Counted from the first letter of the stretch, positions 7,239 through 13,235 are shown. The stretch: 20,204 bases of DNA from JAQBQZ01 sp964554765 (GCA_964554765.1 CAZKPS010000012.1:1-20204), one strand, 5' to 3'. Numbers and translations are program-made. The notes: generated by a model from the letters alone, not told the origin.

Positions 7239-7402
7239 ATAAGAACTTACTCATTCGCCAAATTTCTAAATAGTTTCAAGGTAGGATTCATAGACGTATT
7301 TAGATATACATTGGAGAATCGTGCCAAGAAAATATGACGAAATTTGGCGAACCTATCGGGCGAGTAAAACAGTGTTTATTTTTACGAGTGAGAAGTTCTT
7401 AT
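7239..7402. repeat. Nested multi-stem inverted repeat between tRNA-Lys and the DoxX-like gene
   Basis: Outer arms ATAAGAACTT (7239-7248) and AAGTTCTTAT (7393-7402) pair, extended by ACTC/GAGT. Inner arms 7254-7266 and 7339-7351 are a perfect 13-bp pair (TTCGCCAAATTTC / GAAATTTGGCGAA). Inside lie TCTAAATA (7265-7272) with TATTTAGA (7297-7304), and TTGG (7311) with CCAA (7324). The whole 164-base stretch between tRNA-Lys and the next gene can therefore fold as a branched structure. It could be the terminator of the DoxX-like gene, a non-coding RNA or a small mobile repeat. Confidence 0.6.
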
Positions 7403-7807
7403 TTAAATCATCAAATCAATTGCATAGTATCCTGCTCCAGAGATAAAGAGGGAAAGCATTATTGTCCCTAAGAGTATATAGACATTGAGGTCTCTTTCGA
7501 TCGTGGCTGTACCACTCTTTTGTATAAGGAGTCCTACGAGACAAATAATAAAGAATATAAGTGCGACAAGTTGAGTCATAAATCCCATCAGAATCATTAC
7601 ACCTCCGAGGAGTTCTACAATACTTATCGCGTATGCGAAAAATGTGATTGGTTTGAAATGTATATCTTTGAAAAAGGTGAGTTTGTCCTGCCACTCTGAA
7701 GTAAGTCCTCTATATCCAAAGTAGACGAAATACGATCCCCCAACTATTCTGAGAATAAAGGGTACGAGAAGACTCCAGCTAAGGAGGTATGGAAATATGC
7801 TTTGCAT
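7403..7807 (-). CDS. DoxX-family membrane protein
   Basis: A 134-residue protein with four predicted membrane helices (about residues 10-30, 50-72, 74-93 and 104-128). The first carries LLVPFILRIVGGSYFVYFGYRGL and the second AYAISIVELLGGVMILMGFMTQLVAL, the typical DoxX/SURF4-like pattern (helix 1 with 'R...g..f...G..kl', helix 2 with 'E..gG..Li.G'). The family includes proteins linked to quinone or thiol redox chemistry, but no specific role can be given here. I chose the ATG at 7807, not the TTG at 7813: TATAAT lies six bases before the ATG, and the TTG falls inside that gap. No partner gene is in the same operon. Confidence 0.82.
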   Translation of the reverse strand: MQSIFPYLLSWSLLVPFILRIVGGSYFVYFGYRGLTSEWQDKLTFFKDIHFKPITFFAYAISIVELLGGVMILMGFMTQLVALIFFIICLVGLLIQKSGTATIERDLNVYILLGTIMLSLFISGAGYYAIDLMI

Positions 7808-7813
7808 ACTCAA

Positions 7814-7822
7814 ATTATACCA
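7814..7822 (-). promoter_or_regulatory. Extended -10 promoter of the DoxX-like gene
   Basis: On the minus strand TGGTATAAT is a consensus extended -10. TATAAT (7819-7814) ends six bases before the ATG at 7807, predicting a leaderless mRNA. This spacing decides between the ATG and the upstream in-frame TTG. Confidence 0.75.
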
Positions 7823-7909
7823 CCTTGAATAATTCTGTCACAATAGACCGTTTTACCTCGTTTGGTGTATGATTAACCTGTGTTTTCTTAGAAACTAATC
7901 ACTAATATT

Positions 7910-8389
7910 ATGAACAACACAGATCGTATCGCAGCATCGGTCGAATCATTAAGAAAATCTACCGGAGTTTTGAGTACTATTGCTCAAGATGGGGCTATTG
8001 ATTCTGCTGTTGTCTATTTTACTCTCGACAAGAATCTTAATCTTTATTTTTTTGCTCGTGCAAATAGTAGAAAAAGTCAAAATATTGTAAACAATAGTCT
8101 TGTTTCGTTTACTGCATATTCAGAGGAGACAATGCAGACTTTTCAACTCCGAGGTGATGCATCTCTCATCGAAGATCCTGCGGAACAAAGTGTCGCTTTC
8201 GAAAATCTTTTAAAAATCGCAAATGAGGCAAGCAAAGGTCATCCACCAATCACTCAGATGATGCAAAGTGAAATCAATGTCTTCAAGATGATTCCACTTT
8301 GGGCACGGTTCAGTGATTTTAGTATCTCTAATGATGGCAAGAAGTTTGAAGAACTAAACACTGAAGAATCTTTTGGTACTCGACCATAA
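7910..8389 (+). CDS. Pyridoxamine 5'-phosphate oxidase-like FMN split-barrel protein
   Basis: A 159-residue single-domain protein. The pattern AVVYFTLDKNLNLYFFARANSRKSQNIVNNSLVSFTAY matches the core of the split-barrel flavin-binding fold (strand, 'lyF.t...s.K..ni..np.Vs'), followed by FQLRGDASLIEDPAE and a C-terminal strand FKMIPLWARFSDFS. Members bind FMN or F420 and act as oxidases, reductases or flavin reservoirs; the substrate here is unknown. The stop codon is one base before the ATG of the methyltransferase gene (TAATATG), so the two are probably co-transcribed. A TATGAT at 7868-7873 could be the promoter, which would leave a leader of about 30 bases with no Shine-Dalgarno. Confidence 0.82.
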   Translation: MNNTDRIAASVESLRKSTGVLSTIAQDGAIDSAVVYFTLDKNLNLYFFARANSRKSQNIVNNSLVSFTAYSEETMQTFQLRGDASLIEDPAEQSVAFENLLKIANEASKGHPPITQMMQSEINVFKMIPLWARFSDFSISNDGKKFEELNTEESFGTRP

Positions 8390-8390
8390 T

Positions 8391-8897
8391 ATGAAAAGAT
8401 CTGTTTTTGTTGTTATTGATAATCTTCGAAGTAATCACAATGTGGGTTCGATTTTTCGAACTGCTGACGCGCTAGGGATTTCAAAAATATATCTCTGTGG
8501 TACTACTCCGACACCTGTAGATAAATACGGGAGACCTGTGGGGGAGATTGCAAAGACCGCACTTGGTGCAGAGAAAAGTATTCCGTGGGAATATGCGAAG
8601 ACCACAACTGGAGTAATCAAAAAATTAAAGAAGAATGGGGTGGAGATAGTAGCAATCGAGCAATCTAAAAATTCACTCGATTATAAAAGAGTAAAACCAA
8701 AAGGAGCTGTGGCTTTCATTTTAGGTAACGAAGTGGACGGGGTAAGTAAAAATGTTTTGAAGCTTTGTGATGTTGTGGCTGAGATACCTATGCGAGGGGA
8801 GCTTGCCCGTAATCGTTCGTCAGATGATATTGGGAAGGAGTCACTTAATGTGACAGTAGCTGCTGGAGTAGCATTATTTAGGATTTTAGATTTATGA
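8391..8897 (+). CDS. SpoU/TrmH-family RNA 2'-O-methyltransferase with an insertion in motif 3
   Basis: A 168-residue SPOUT enzyme expected to methylate a ribose 2'-OH in tRNA or rRNA using S-adenosylmethionine. Motif 1 is NLRSNHNVGSIFRTADALGI (11-30), with the catalytic-type N and R. Motif 2 is ILGNEVDGV (110-118). Motif 3 begins IPMRG (132-136) and ends KESLNVTVAAGVAL (149-162). Between the two halves lie 12 extra residues, ELARNRSSDDIG, where the family normally runs almost directly from IPM.G to the ESLNVS segment. The ATG at 8391, one base past the previous stop, gives the family N-terminus; the frame extends upstream to 8373 only inside the previous gene. A strong two-way terminator follows at 8917. 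Confidence 0.88.
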   Translation: MKRSVFVVIDNLRSNHNVGSIFRTADALGISKIYLCGTTPTPVDKYGRPVGEIAKTALGAEKSIPWEYAKTTTGVIKKLKKNGVEIVAIEQSKNSLDYKRVKPKGAVAFILGNEVDGVSKNVLKLCDVVAEIPMRGELARNRSSDDIGKESLNVTVAAGVALFRILDL

Positions 8898-8916
8898 TGT
8901 AAGAATTAAGAATAAA

Positions 8917-8955
8917 TGAAAAATGCACCGCGCCTACGGCGCGGTGCATTTTTCA
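8917..8955. terminator. Bidirectional intrinsic terminator
   Basis: An 18-bp perfect stem (8917-8934 with 8938-8955) has a GC-rich top (CACCGCGCC/GGCGCGGTG), a TAC loop, an A-run and a T-run. It sits between two convergent genes, the methyltransferase (+) and the pseudouridine synthase (-). The CC-TAC-GG loop is shared with the terminator at 13471. Confidence 0.92.
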
Positions 8956-8987
8956 TAAATCTTAAATCATACTTCTTATATCTTCTT

Positions 8988-9707
8988 TTACTTATTCATT
9001 CCCAATTCTTTGAGGAATTCTTGAAGTTCATTACCTGTAATTCTTCTTACTGCATTTTCTTTGAGAGTTCCTAGTTTGATATTCATTATTCGGACTCGAG
9101 TAAGATCTTTTACTTGGTTTTTGAGCGCCTCTACCATTCGTCGTACCTGTCGTTTCTTACCTTCAGTGATAGTGACACTGAATCTTTTTTGTCCCATAAG
9201 TGTGACTAGGCAGGGTTTTGTTTTATAGGTCACTTTTGAATATTCTTCCTTGATCACCACTCCCTTTTCGAGAGCATTCGCAAATGCCTCATCTATTTTT
9301 CTTTCGGTCTCTACTATATATTCTTTTTCGTGATTCTCTTCAGGGTTTAGGAGCTTACCTGTGATTCGTCCATCGTTTGTTAGGATGATGAGTCCATGCG
9401 AATCCTTGTCGAGTCGCCCAAGCGGGAAGACTTTGGCTCCCTGTGTCTGTCCTTTAATGAGTTTGGCAATATCTAAGTCGTCACCCTTTGCGGAGTGGGT
9501 GAGGACGTTTCGGGGTTTGTTGTATGCAAAGTAGAGGTGTCCAATTTCTTTTGAATCTTTTTTAACTGTGACTTTATCTGTGGGTCCCACATCATCACCG
9601 AGCTGTGCTATCTTGCTATTGATCATTACTCTTTTGGCTTTGATCATTTCATCTGCTTTACGGCGAGACGCAATATTTTGGTCTGCGAGGTATTTGTTTA
9701 TTCTCAT
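8988..9707 (-). CDS. Pseudouridine synthase, RsuA/RluB/RluF family
   Basis: This enzyme converts a specific uridine in ribosomal RNA to pseudouridine. The 239-residue protein has an N-terminal S4 RNA-binding domain (MRINKYLADQNIASRRKADEMI), then the catalytic core. It shows YNKPRNVLTH, the catalytic-Asp motif FPLGRLDKDSHGLIILTNDG (Asp of GRLD), KEYIVET, and the C-terminal ITEGKKRQVRRM. The start at 9707 is set by the S4 domain and by TGCTATATT seven bases upstream; the open frame further upstream to 9797 lacks support. The RsuA-type 'RQVRRM' ending places it in the RsuA/RluB/E/F group, but which rRNA site it modifies cannot be told from sequence alone. Confidence 0.92.
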   Translation of the reverse strand: MRINKYLADQNIASRRKADEMIKAKRVMINSKIAQLGDDVGPTDKVTVKKDSKEIGHLYFAYNKPRNVLTHSAKGDDLDIAKLIKGQTQGAKVFPLGRLDKDSHGLIILTNDGRITGKLLNPEENHEKEYIVETERKIDEAFANALEKGVVIKEEYSKVTYKTKPCLVTLMGQKRFSVTITEGKKRQVRRMVEALKNQVKDLTRVRIMNIKLGTLKENAVRRITGNELQEFLKELGMNK

Positions 9708-9714
9708 ATCGACA

Positions 9715-9723
9715 AATATAGCA
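9715..9723 (-). promoter_or_regulatory. Extended -10 promoter of the pseudouridine synthase
   Basis: TGCTATATT on the minus strand (TATATT at 9720-9715) lies seven bases before the ATG at 9707 and predicts a leaderless transcript. Confidence 0.65.
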
Positions 9724-9773
9724 CAAACTTGCAATTTTGCATTTTTGAGGTAGTGTTTGAACCAGTAAATCCT

Positions 9774-10208
9774 ATGCACACACGCCCTCCTACACACAGA
9801 AGAAGACCCCGGCAGAGAATCATTAAGGTGAAGAAAAGTGGCTCACTTCGAAAGTCGAGATTTTCCCAAAAAAAAGGTTTGTCGAGCACCAAAACTACAC
9901 CTGTTTTCAGACTCACTTTTTTCTGGGGTTCACTCAACACTCACCCCTTCCAAATCAAAAAAATCAGGCGCAGGAAAGGAATGCCGAAAGTCTCGAGGTC
10001 AATGTTTCTGTTTAATATGATTACGATACCACTCGATCGATTTTGTATCGAGTCCGTACTCAGAAAAAAACGAAACAAGGGTTTCCATGAGATGATTGTT
10101 CGATGTTTGTCGACAGGAAGACGTTGGATTTTCCGTGCAACATCTTTCAGTCCAAAGAATCTTATCCAGGCAACAAAACTTTCTGGATGGGAGATTGCTT
10201 CTAAATAA
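9774..10208 (+). CDS. Possible small basic protein, 145 residues
   Basis: The region 9708-10235 has no recognisable family in any frame. The best candidate is this plus-strand frame. It ends at TAA 10206-10208, and an intrinsic terminator with its T-run in the plus direction begins four bases later, which is good support for a gene on this strand. The product is very rich in Arg and Lys (for example RRRPRQRIIKVKKSGSLRK near the N-terminus) and ends LIQATKLSGWEIASK, faintly like the end of a KH domain. Codons near the 3' end match the local habit (CGA, GGA). The start is uncertain: no -10 or Shine-Dalgarno fits 9774, and ATG 9980 is preceded by AGGAAAGG. A minus-strand frame over 9941-10276 was considered and judged weaker. 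Confidence 0.4.
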   Translation: MHTRPPTHRRRPRQRIIKVKKSGSLRKSRFSQKKGLSSTKTTPVFRLTFFWGSLNTHPFQIKKIRRRKGMPKVSRSMFLFNMITIPLDRFCIESVLRKKRNKGFHEMIVRCLSTGRRWIFRATSFSPKNLIQATKLSGWEIASK

Positions 10209-10212
10209 TCTG

Positions 10213-10237
10213 ACCTGCGTCTTGGCGCAGGTTTTTT
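10213..10237 (+). terminator. Intrinsic terminator
   Basis: ACCTGCG (10213-10219) pairs with CGCAGGT (10226-10232) around TCTTGG, followed by a T-run. The T-run is on the plus strand, so it serves a plus-strand transcript. Its T-run overlaps the stop codon of the minus-strand fpg gene. Confidence 0.8.
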
Positions 10238-11189
10238 ATTTTTGGTGTCTATTGCAAAAATGTGCGCTTCTTGCACCTACCACTTTTCTCTGTATCATAC
10301 CTTTGCATCCCCGCTTTTCGCATTTACTTCCTGTCTTTCTGTACGCTTTATGTTCTGCTTGAAATTTACCTCGTTCACCTAGAATATTTCGATAGTCACT
10401 CATTGAGTCACCGCCAAAATCAATTCCTTTACGGAGTGTCTCTTGGGTAGCTTTAAACATTAGTTTGAATTCTTTGTCGGTAATATCTTTGACCTGCCGC
10501 TCTGGATGAATACTGGCTCGCCAGAGTATTTCGTCTGAATAAATGTTGCCAATACCAACCACTATTTTAGGATCGAGGAGTACTGTTTTGATTTTACCAT
10601 TAGGTATTTTCTGTAGTCTTTGTCTCAATATCTCTTTTGTAAAATTTGGATCTAGTGGCTCAGGTCCTAAATCTTTCAAATGAAGTGTATTTTCGATTTC
10701 TTCTTTTGGAATATAAGTCACTTTTGCAAATTTGCGCATATCTGAGAGTGCGAGATGTTTGCCATTTGATAGAGCGAAAATAAGTCTGATGTGTCTGTTG
10801 AAAGGGTCTGCAAGCGGTGAATTTTTATCAACTGGTCCCCATTCACCTTTTGATTTACTTTGAGACTTGTTACTTGAAACTTGATGACTTTGCTTTTTGG
10901 TGTACTCACCGAAAAGCAGATGCCCAGTCATCTTGAGATGAACAAGGATAATATCACTATTGTCTAACTGAATTAGAATATTTTTTGCCCTTCGTTTTGC
11001 TTCTATTATCTTTCTACCTACAACTTGTTTTTTGAAATAGGTAAAGAATTTTGGATCTTTGATGTGATCTTTGCCTGTGTGAAATCCGCTCATGTTGCTG
11101 TAATTGGTCCAGACATCAGAAATGGTAAGACCTTTAAGATAGGTGTTTATTCCATTAACTGTGGTTTGGACTTCAGGGAGTTCGGGCAT
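10236..11189 (-). CDS. mutM: Formamidopyrimidine-DNA glycosylase (Fpg/MutM)
   Basis: Fpg removes 8-oxoguanine and ring-opened purines and nicks the DNA. The 317-residue protein begins MPELPEVQTT, giving the catalytic Pro2 and Glu3. A helix-two-turn-helix region follows with LLDPKIVVGIGNIYSDEILWRA, then a zinc finger with ARSAHFC. Two oddities are visible. The finger reads C-x4-C-x16-C-x2-H where the family normally has C-x2-C-x16-C-x2-C. The N-terminal domain carries a Ser/Lys-rich insertion (KKQSHQVSSNKSQSKSKGEW), encoded by heptamer-repeat DNA. At 317 residues it is longer than usual (about 270). The ATG is preceded by AGGATAA within a folded leader element, so unlike its neighbours it probably has a long 5' untranslated region. 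Confidence 0.94.
   Translation of the reverse strand: MPELPEVQTTVNGINTYLKGLTISDVWTNYSNMSGFHTGKDHIKDPKFFTYFKKQVVGRKIIEAKRRAKNILIQLDNSDIILVHLKMTGHLLFGEYTKKQSHQVSSNKSQSKSKGEWGPVDKNSPLADPFNRHIRLIFALSNGKHLALSDMRKFAKVTYIPKEEIENTLHLKDLGPEPLDPNFTKEILRQRLQKIPNGKIKTVLLDPKIVVGIGNIYSDEILWRASIHPERQVKDITDKEFKLMFKATQETLRKGIDFGGDSMSDYRNILGERGKFQAEHKAYRKTGSKCEKRGCKGMIQRKVVGARSAHFCNRHQK
10857..10892. repeat. Degenerate heptamer repeat (ACTTGNN) inside mutM
   Basis: Three consecutive ACTTGNN units (10865-10871, 10872-10878, 10879-10885) are flanked by degenerate ones. On the coding strand this reads as repeated CAAGT and encodes the Ser/Gln/Lys-rich insertion in Fpg. The same CAAGT heptamer occurs as four perfect copies upstream of ruvA (12802-12829). 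Confidence 0.6.
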
Positions 11190-11190
11190 T

Positions 11191-11392
11191 TATCCTAAAA
11201 AATTTTAACTTTTAAAAAAGTTGGTCAAATTATATTTCTATCTTTACATAAAAACCTTATTTGACCAACTTTTTCTTGTTATGCAATTTAAGGATAAAAG
11301 TAATTTGTCTAAAATTTGTAAACAAAATAGGCACATCATTTTCATGCCATTTTTACTCAAATTGCATAAAGACAGCTAAAACTTTAGAGGAT
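11191..11392 (-). promoter_or_regulatory. Folded leader/repeat element, copy 1 (upstream of mutM)
   Basis: It fills the gap between the NUDIX stop codon and the mutM start. Imperfect terminal inverted repeats lie at 11191-11209 and 11373-11392 (ATCCT...TTTTA against TAAAA...AGGAT). Inside are a perfect 16-bp inverted pair (11215-11230 with 11259-11274) and a perfect TTATGCAATTT/AAATTGCATAA pair with its ends at 11279 and 11369. On the gene strand the terminal repeat covers the SD-like AGGAT. The 16-bp hairpin is followed by a T-run about 25 bases before the ATG, like an attenuator. It shares long blocks with copy 2 (11995-12226). Confidence 0.8.
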
Positions 11393-11399
11393 GAATAGT

Positions 11400-11993
11400 C
11401 TAAAGTGTCGAATATTTCTCTGGGTTTTGGAAGATATCGAATAGGGTATCTACTTTATCTTGAATTATGAATTCATCGATGAAGTCTGGCTTGTGGAAGA
11501 ATACTCTTTGTTTTGTGAGAGTAATGAGTTCATCGAATGTTACTTCTTTTGGATGTGTCTTTTCTCCAGCATCCAGATGTTTGCCCTCTGTCTTAACATA
11601 ATTTTTTGCAACAAAGATATAAATATTTGAGTGAGTATCTATGTTTTTTTGCTCAGCATGTACCAAATAAAAATCTTTGAATACCATTCCTGTTTCTTCA
11701 AGGAGTTCTCTTTGTGCTGCATCAAAAATATCTTCATCATCGTTAATACCCCCTGCAACAAACGAATCACTAGCACGGCCCCAGTGTGGCTGTTCCTCCT
11801 CGATGATGACTACTTTTTCGTCTATAACTGGATATACAATAACAGTATCGAATCTTTTAATGGATTCATATATTTTAACACTCTCATCAAATTGCTTTTG
11901 CTCCCATTGATATATTTCATATCTTTCACCATGGAAAACTTTTCTAGCATGAGGGGGAAGGGGGTGGTGATTGTTCGGTTTTGGTCGGTTCAT
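11400..11993 (-). CDS. NUDIX hydrolase, ADP-ribose pyrophosphatase-like
   Basis: A 197-residue hydrolase of nucleoside diphosphates linked to another group. The NUDIX box is complete at residues 81-103: G-x5-E-x7-RELLEETGM, with the metal-binding glutamates in place. Flanking strands (TVIVYPVIDEKVVIIEEEQPH before, FYLVHAEQKNIDTHSNIYIFVAKNY after) resemble ADP-ribose or sugar-nucleotide pyrophosphatases more than MutT, but the substrate cannot be fixed. It lies between ruvA and mutM in the same direction and is flanked on both sides by copies of the same folded element. Its ATG at 11993 is preceded by AGGATAT in that element, not by a close -10. The association with mutM suggests nucleotide-pool or oxidative-damage upkeep (inference). 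Confidence 0.9.
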   Translation of the reverse strand: MNRPKPNNHHPLPPHARKVFHGERYEIYQWEQKQFDESVKIYESIKRFDTVIVYPVIDEKVVIIEEEQPHWGRASDSFVAGGINDDEDIFDAAQRELLEETGMVFKDFYLVHAEQKNIDTHSNIYIFVAKNYVKTEGKHLDAGEKTHPKEVTFDELITLTKQRVFFHKPDFIDEFIIQDKVDTLFDIFQNPEKYSTL

Positions 11994-11994
11994 A

Positions 11995-12226
11995 TATCCT
12001 AGAAAATTTTAGATGTTAAAAAAGTTGGAAATTATTGACAAGTTTATTACTTTGGTTTGTTTATGAGACTTGGCTCTGTGTTGAAAGTTATAGACCGACA
12101 AATTTTTTCTTGTTATGCGATATTAAGCAACTTGGGGTATTTTTAACATATTATATAAAGAAATGATAATGACTCTATTTTTTACCCAGACAATATTGCA
12201 TAACGACAGCTAAAACTTTAGAGGAT
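11995..12226 (-). promoter_or_regulatory. Folded leader/repeat element, copy 2 (upstream of the NUDIX gene)
   Basis: The terminal inverted repeats are 11995-12015 and 12207-12226; the right end (12198-12230) differs from copy 1 (11364-11396) at one base in 33. TTATGC (12113) and GCATAA (ending 12203) again span exactly 91 bases, as in copy 1, although the sequence between them has diverged. Shared blocks are TTAAAAAAGTTGG (12016-12028) and TTTTTCTTGTTATGC (12104-12118). The 16-bp hairpin of copy 1 is weaker here (GTTGG against CCGAC, then an A-T run with a bulge). The SD-like AGGAT before the NUDIX ATG lies in the terminal repeat. Confidence 0.8.
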
Positions 12227-12230
12227 GAAT

Positions 12231-12788
12231 CTATTTATTCAAAATCTTCAATGCCTGTTTAATTTTTTCCTGTGTTGTACCTCCTTCGATTTCCTTGAGA
12301 GCTTTACGTGCGTCGTTCTGGCTGTATCCCAGAGATTGGAGAGCCTCAATGACATCAATATCTCCTGACTCGTTGGGAGCATTGTCTTCGAGATCAAACT
12401 TACCTTTGAGTTCGAGGACTATTTTATCAGCATTCTTTTTGCCGATACCTGATACTTTTGTAAGGTGACTTGTGTCACCGGATGAGACTGCTTTTTTGAG
12501 AGCGCCTATCGTGGTCACATTGAGAATCCCTAATGCTGTTCGTGGTCCTATACCTGAAATACCGATAAGAAGCTCAAAGAAATCCAGCTCTTCTTTGGTG
12601 CTAAACCCAAAAAGATCCTCGCTATCTTCTCTCACTGCATGGTGAATCCAGAGTGACTTTTCTTGGCCTGTATGGCCATTTAGTACAGTCTCAGTCGTAG
12701 CGTATATCTTATAGCCTACACCCGAAACATCGAGGACGATGTATTTGTCAAAAGTATCAAGGATTGTACCTTTTAGGTGAATTAGCAT
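12231..12788 (-). CDS. ruvA: Holliday junction branch-migration protein RuvA
   Basis: RuvA binds Holliday junctions and loads the RuvB motor. The protein is 185 residues from the ATG at 12788. Domain I is the OB-fold MLIHLKGTILDTFDKYIVLDVSGVGYKIY. Domain II has two helix-hairpin-helix motifs (LLIGISGIGPRTALGIL and LTKVSGIGKKNADKIVLELKGK). Domain III is the UBA-like VIEALQSLGYSQNDARKAL that contacts RuvB. The ORF extends ten codons upstream, but the RuvA consensus start and a TATACT seven bases before it support 12788. Neither ruvB nor ruvC is in the window. A perfect heptamer repeat abuts its promoter. Confidence 0.95.
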   Translation of the reverse strand: MLIHLKGTILDTFDKYIVLDVSGVGYKIYATTETVLNGHTGQEKSLWIHHAVREDSEDLFGFSTKEELDFFELLIGISGIGPRTALGILNVTTIGALKKAVSSGDTSHLTKVSGIGKKNADKIVLELKGKFDLEDNAPNESGDIDVIEALQSLGYSQNDARKALKEIEGGTTQEKIKQALKILNK

Positions 12789-12795
12789 AAGGCTA

Positions 12796-12829
12796 AGTAT
12801 ACAAGTATCAAGTATCAAGTATCAAGTAT
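12796..12829 (-). promoter_or_regulatory. ruvA promoter built on a heptamer tandem repeat
   Basis: On the plus strand CAAGTAT occurs four times in perfect tandem (12802-12829), with a degenerate fifth unit at 12795-12801. Read on the minus strand, the repeats contain TTGATA hexamers; the farthest one is 18 bases from TATACT (12801-12796), which is itself seven bases before the ruvA ATG. Gain or loss of one 7-bp unit would shift which TTGATA is in register. Confidence 0.6.
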
Positions 12830-12880
12830 GGACTAGTAAATCTGTGTTTAATACATAATACTCCATACTCTATACAGATA

Positions 12881-12909
12881 TTGATGTTTTTTGACCCTTG
12901 TGCTATATT
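12881..12909 (+). promoter_or_regulatory. rpsT promoter
   Basis: TTGATG (12881-12886), a 17-base spacer, and extended -10 TGCTATATT (TATATT at 12904-12909) lie six bases before the rpsT ATG at 12916. This is the most complete promoter in the window and predicts a leaderless mRNA. It also shows that translation starts at 12916, not at the upstream in-frame ATG 12898, which lies inside the promoter. Confidence 0.75.
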
Positions 12910-12915
12910 ACACCA

Positions 12916-13179
12916 ATGCCAATTACATCATCAGCTAAAAAAGCACACCGAGCTTCTAAAAGAAAGCACGTGTACAATCTCCGAAGAAAGAAGGGGATAG
13001 ATACTGTAGTTCATGAGATCAAGAAATTGGTCCGAGAGAATAAGAAAGCAGAGGCAGTGAAACTGCTCCCAAAGGCCTACAAAGCATTTGATAAAGCTGC
13101 AAAACTTAACTCAATCAACAAGAACACAGCATCACGAAAGAAATCAAGGCTTTCAAAACTTATAAAAAACTCAAAGTAA
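12916..13179 (+). CDS. rpsT: 30S ribosomal protein S20
   Basis: S20 is a primary 16S rRNA-binding protein of the small subunit. The 87-residue protein is Lys/Arg-rich and helical, with the family start MPITSSAKKAHRASKRKHVYN, a middle helix (VHEIKKLVRENKKAEAVKLLPKAYKAFDKAAK) and the S20 signature end INKNTASRKKSRLSKLIKN. The length is typical. It is a single-gene unit with its own promoter and an intrinsic terminator four bases or so past the stop. Confidence 0.97.
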   Translation: MPITSSAKKAHRASKRKHVYNLRRKKGIDTVVHEIKKLVRENKKAEAVKLLPKAYKAFDKAAKLNSINKNTASRKKSRLSKLIKNSK

Positions 13180-13182
13180 GAT

Positions 13183-13217
13183 AAAACAAAACCCGCGGAA
13201 GCGGGTTTTGTTTTTTT
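13183..13217 (+). terminator. Intrinsic terminator of rpsT
   Basis: A 14-bp stem (13183-13196 with 13201-13214) has CCCGC/GCGGG at the top, a GGAA tetraloop and a long T-run on the plus strand. It lies just downstream of rpsT. Confidence 0.93.
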
Positions 13218-13235
13218 ATTGTATCACTTTTGAGA

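Noticed and set aside
7808..7813. TTG start for the DoxX-like gene
   Set aside because: It lies inside the gap between TATAAT and the ATG at 7807, so it would be upstream of the predicted transcript start.
9704..10276. Minus-strand gene read through TGA as glycine (SR1/Gracilibacteria code)
   Set aside because: Good genes here end in TGA (8895-8897, 15010-15012), and the frame would run through a plus-strand terminator hairpin and the end of mutM.
11191..12226. Integron attC sites around the NUDIX gene (GTTATGC/GCATAAC cores, cassette-like spacing)
   Set aside because: The core-like motifs are in the wrong order (GTT outside, AAC not inward), copy 2 lacks an RYYYAAC partner for its GTTATGC, and no integrase is present.
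12898..12915. Upstream ATG start for rpsT
   Set aside because: It lies within the promoter; S20 proteins start at the M of MPITSSAKKA-like sequences.
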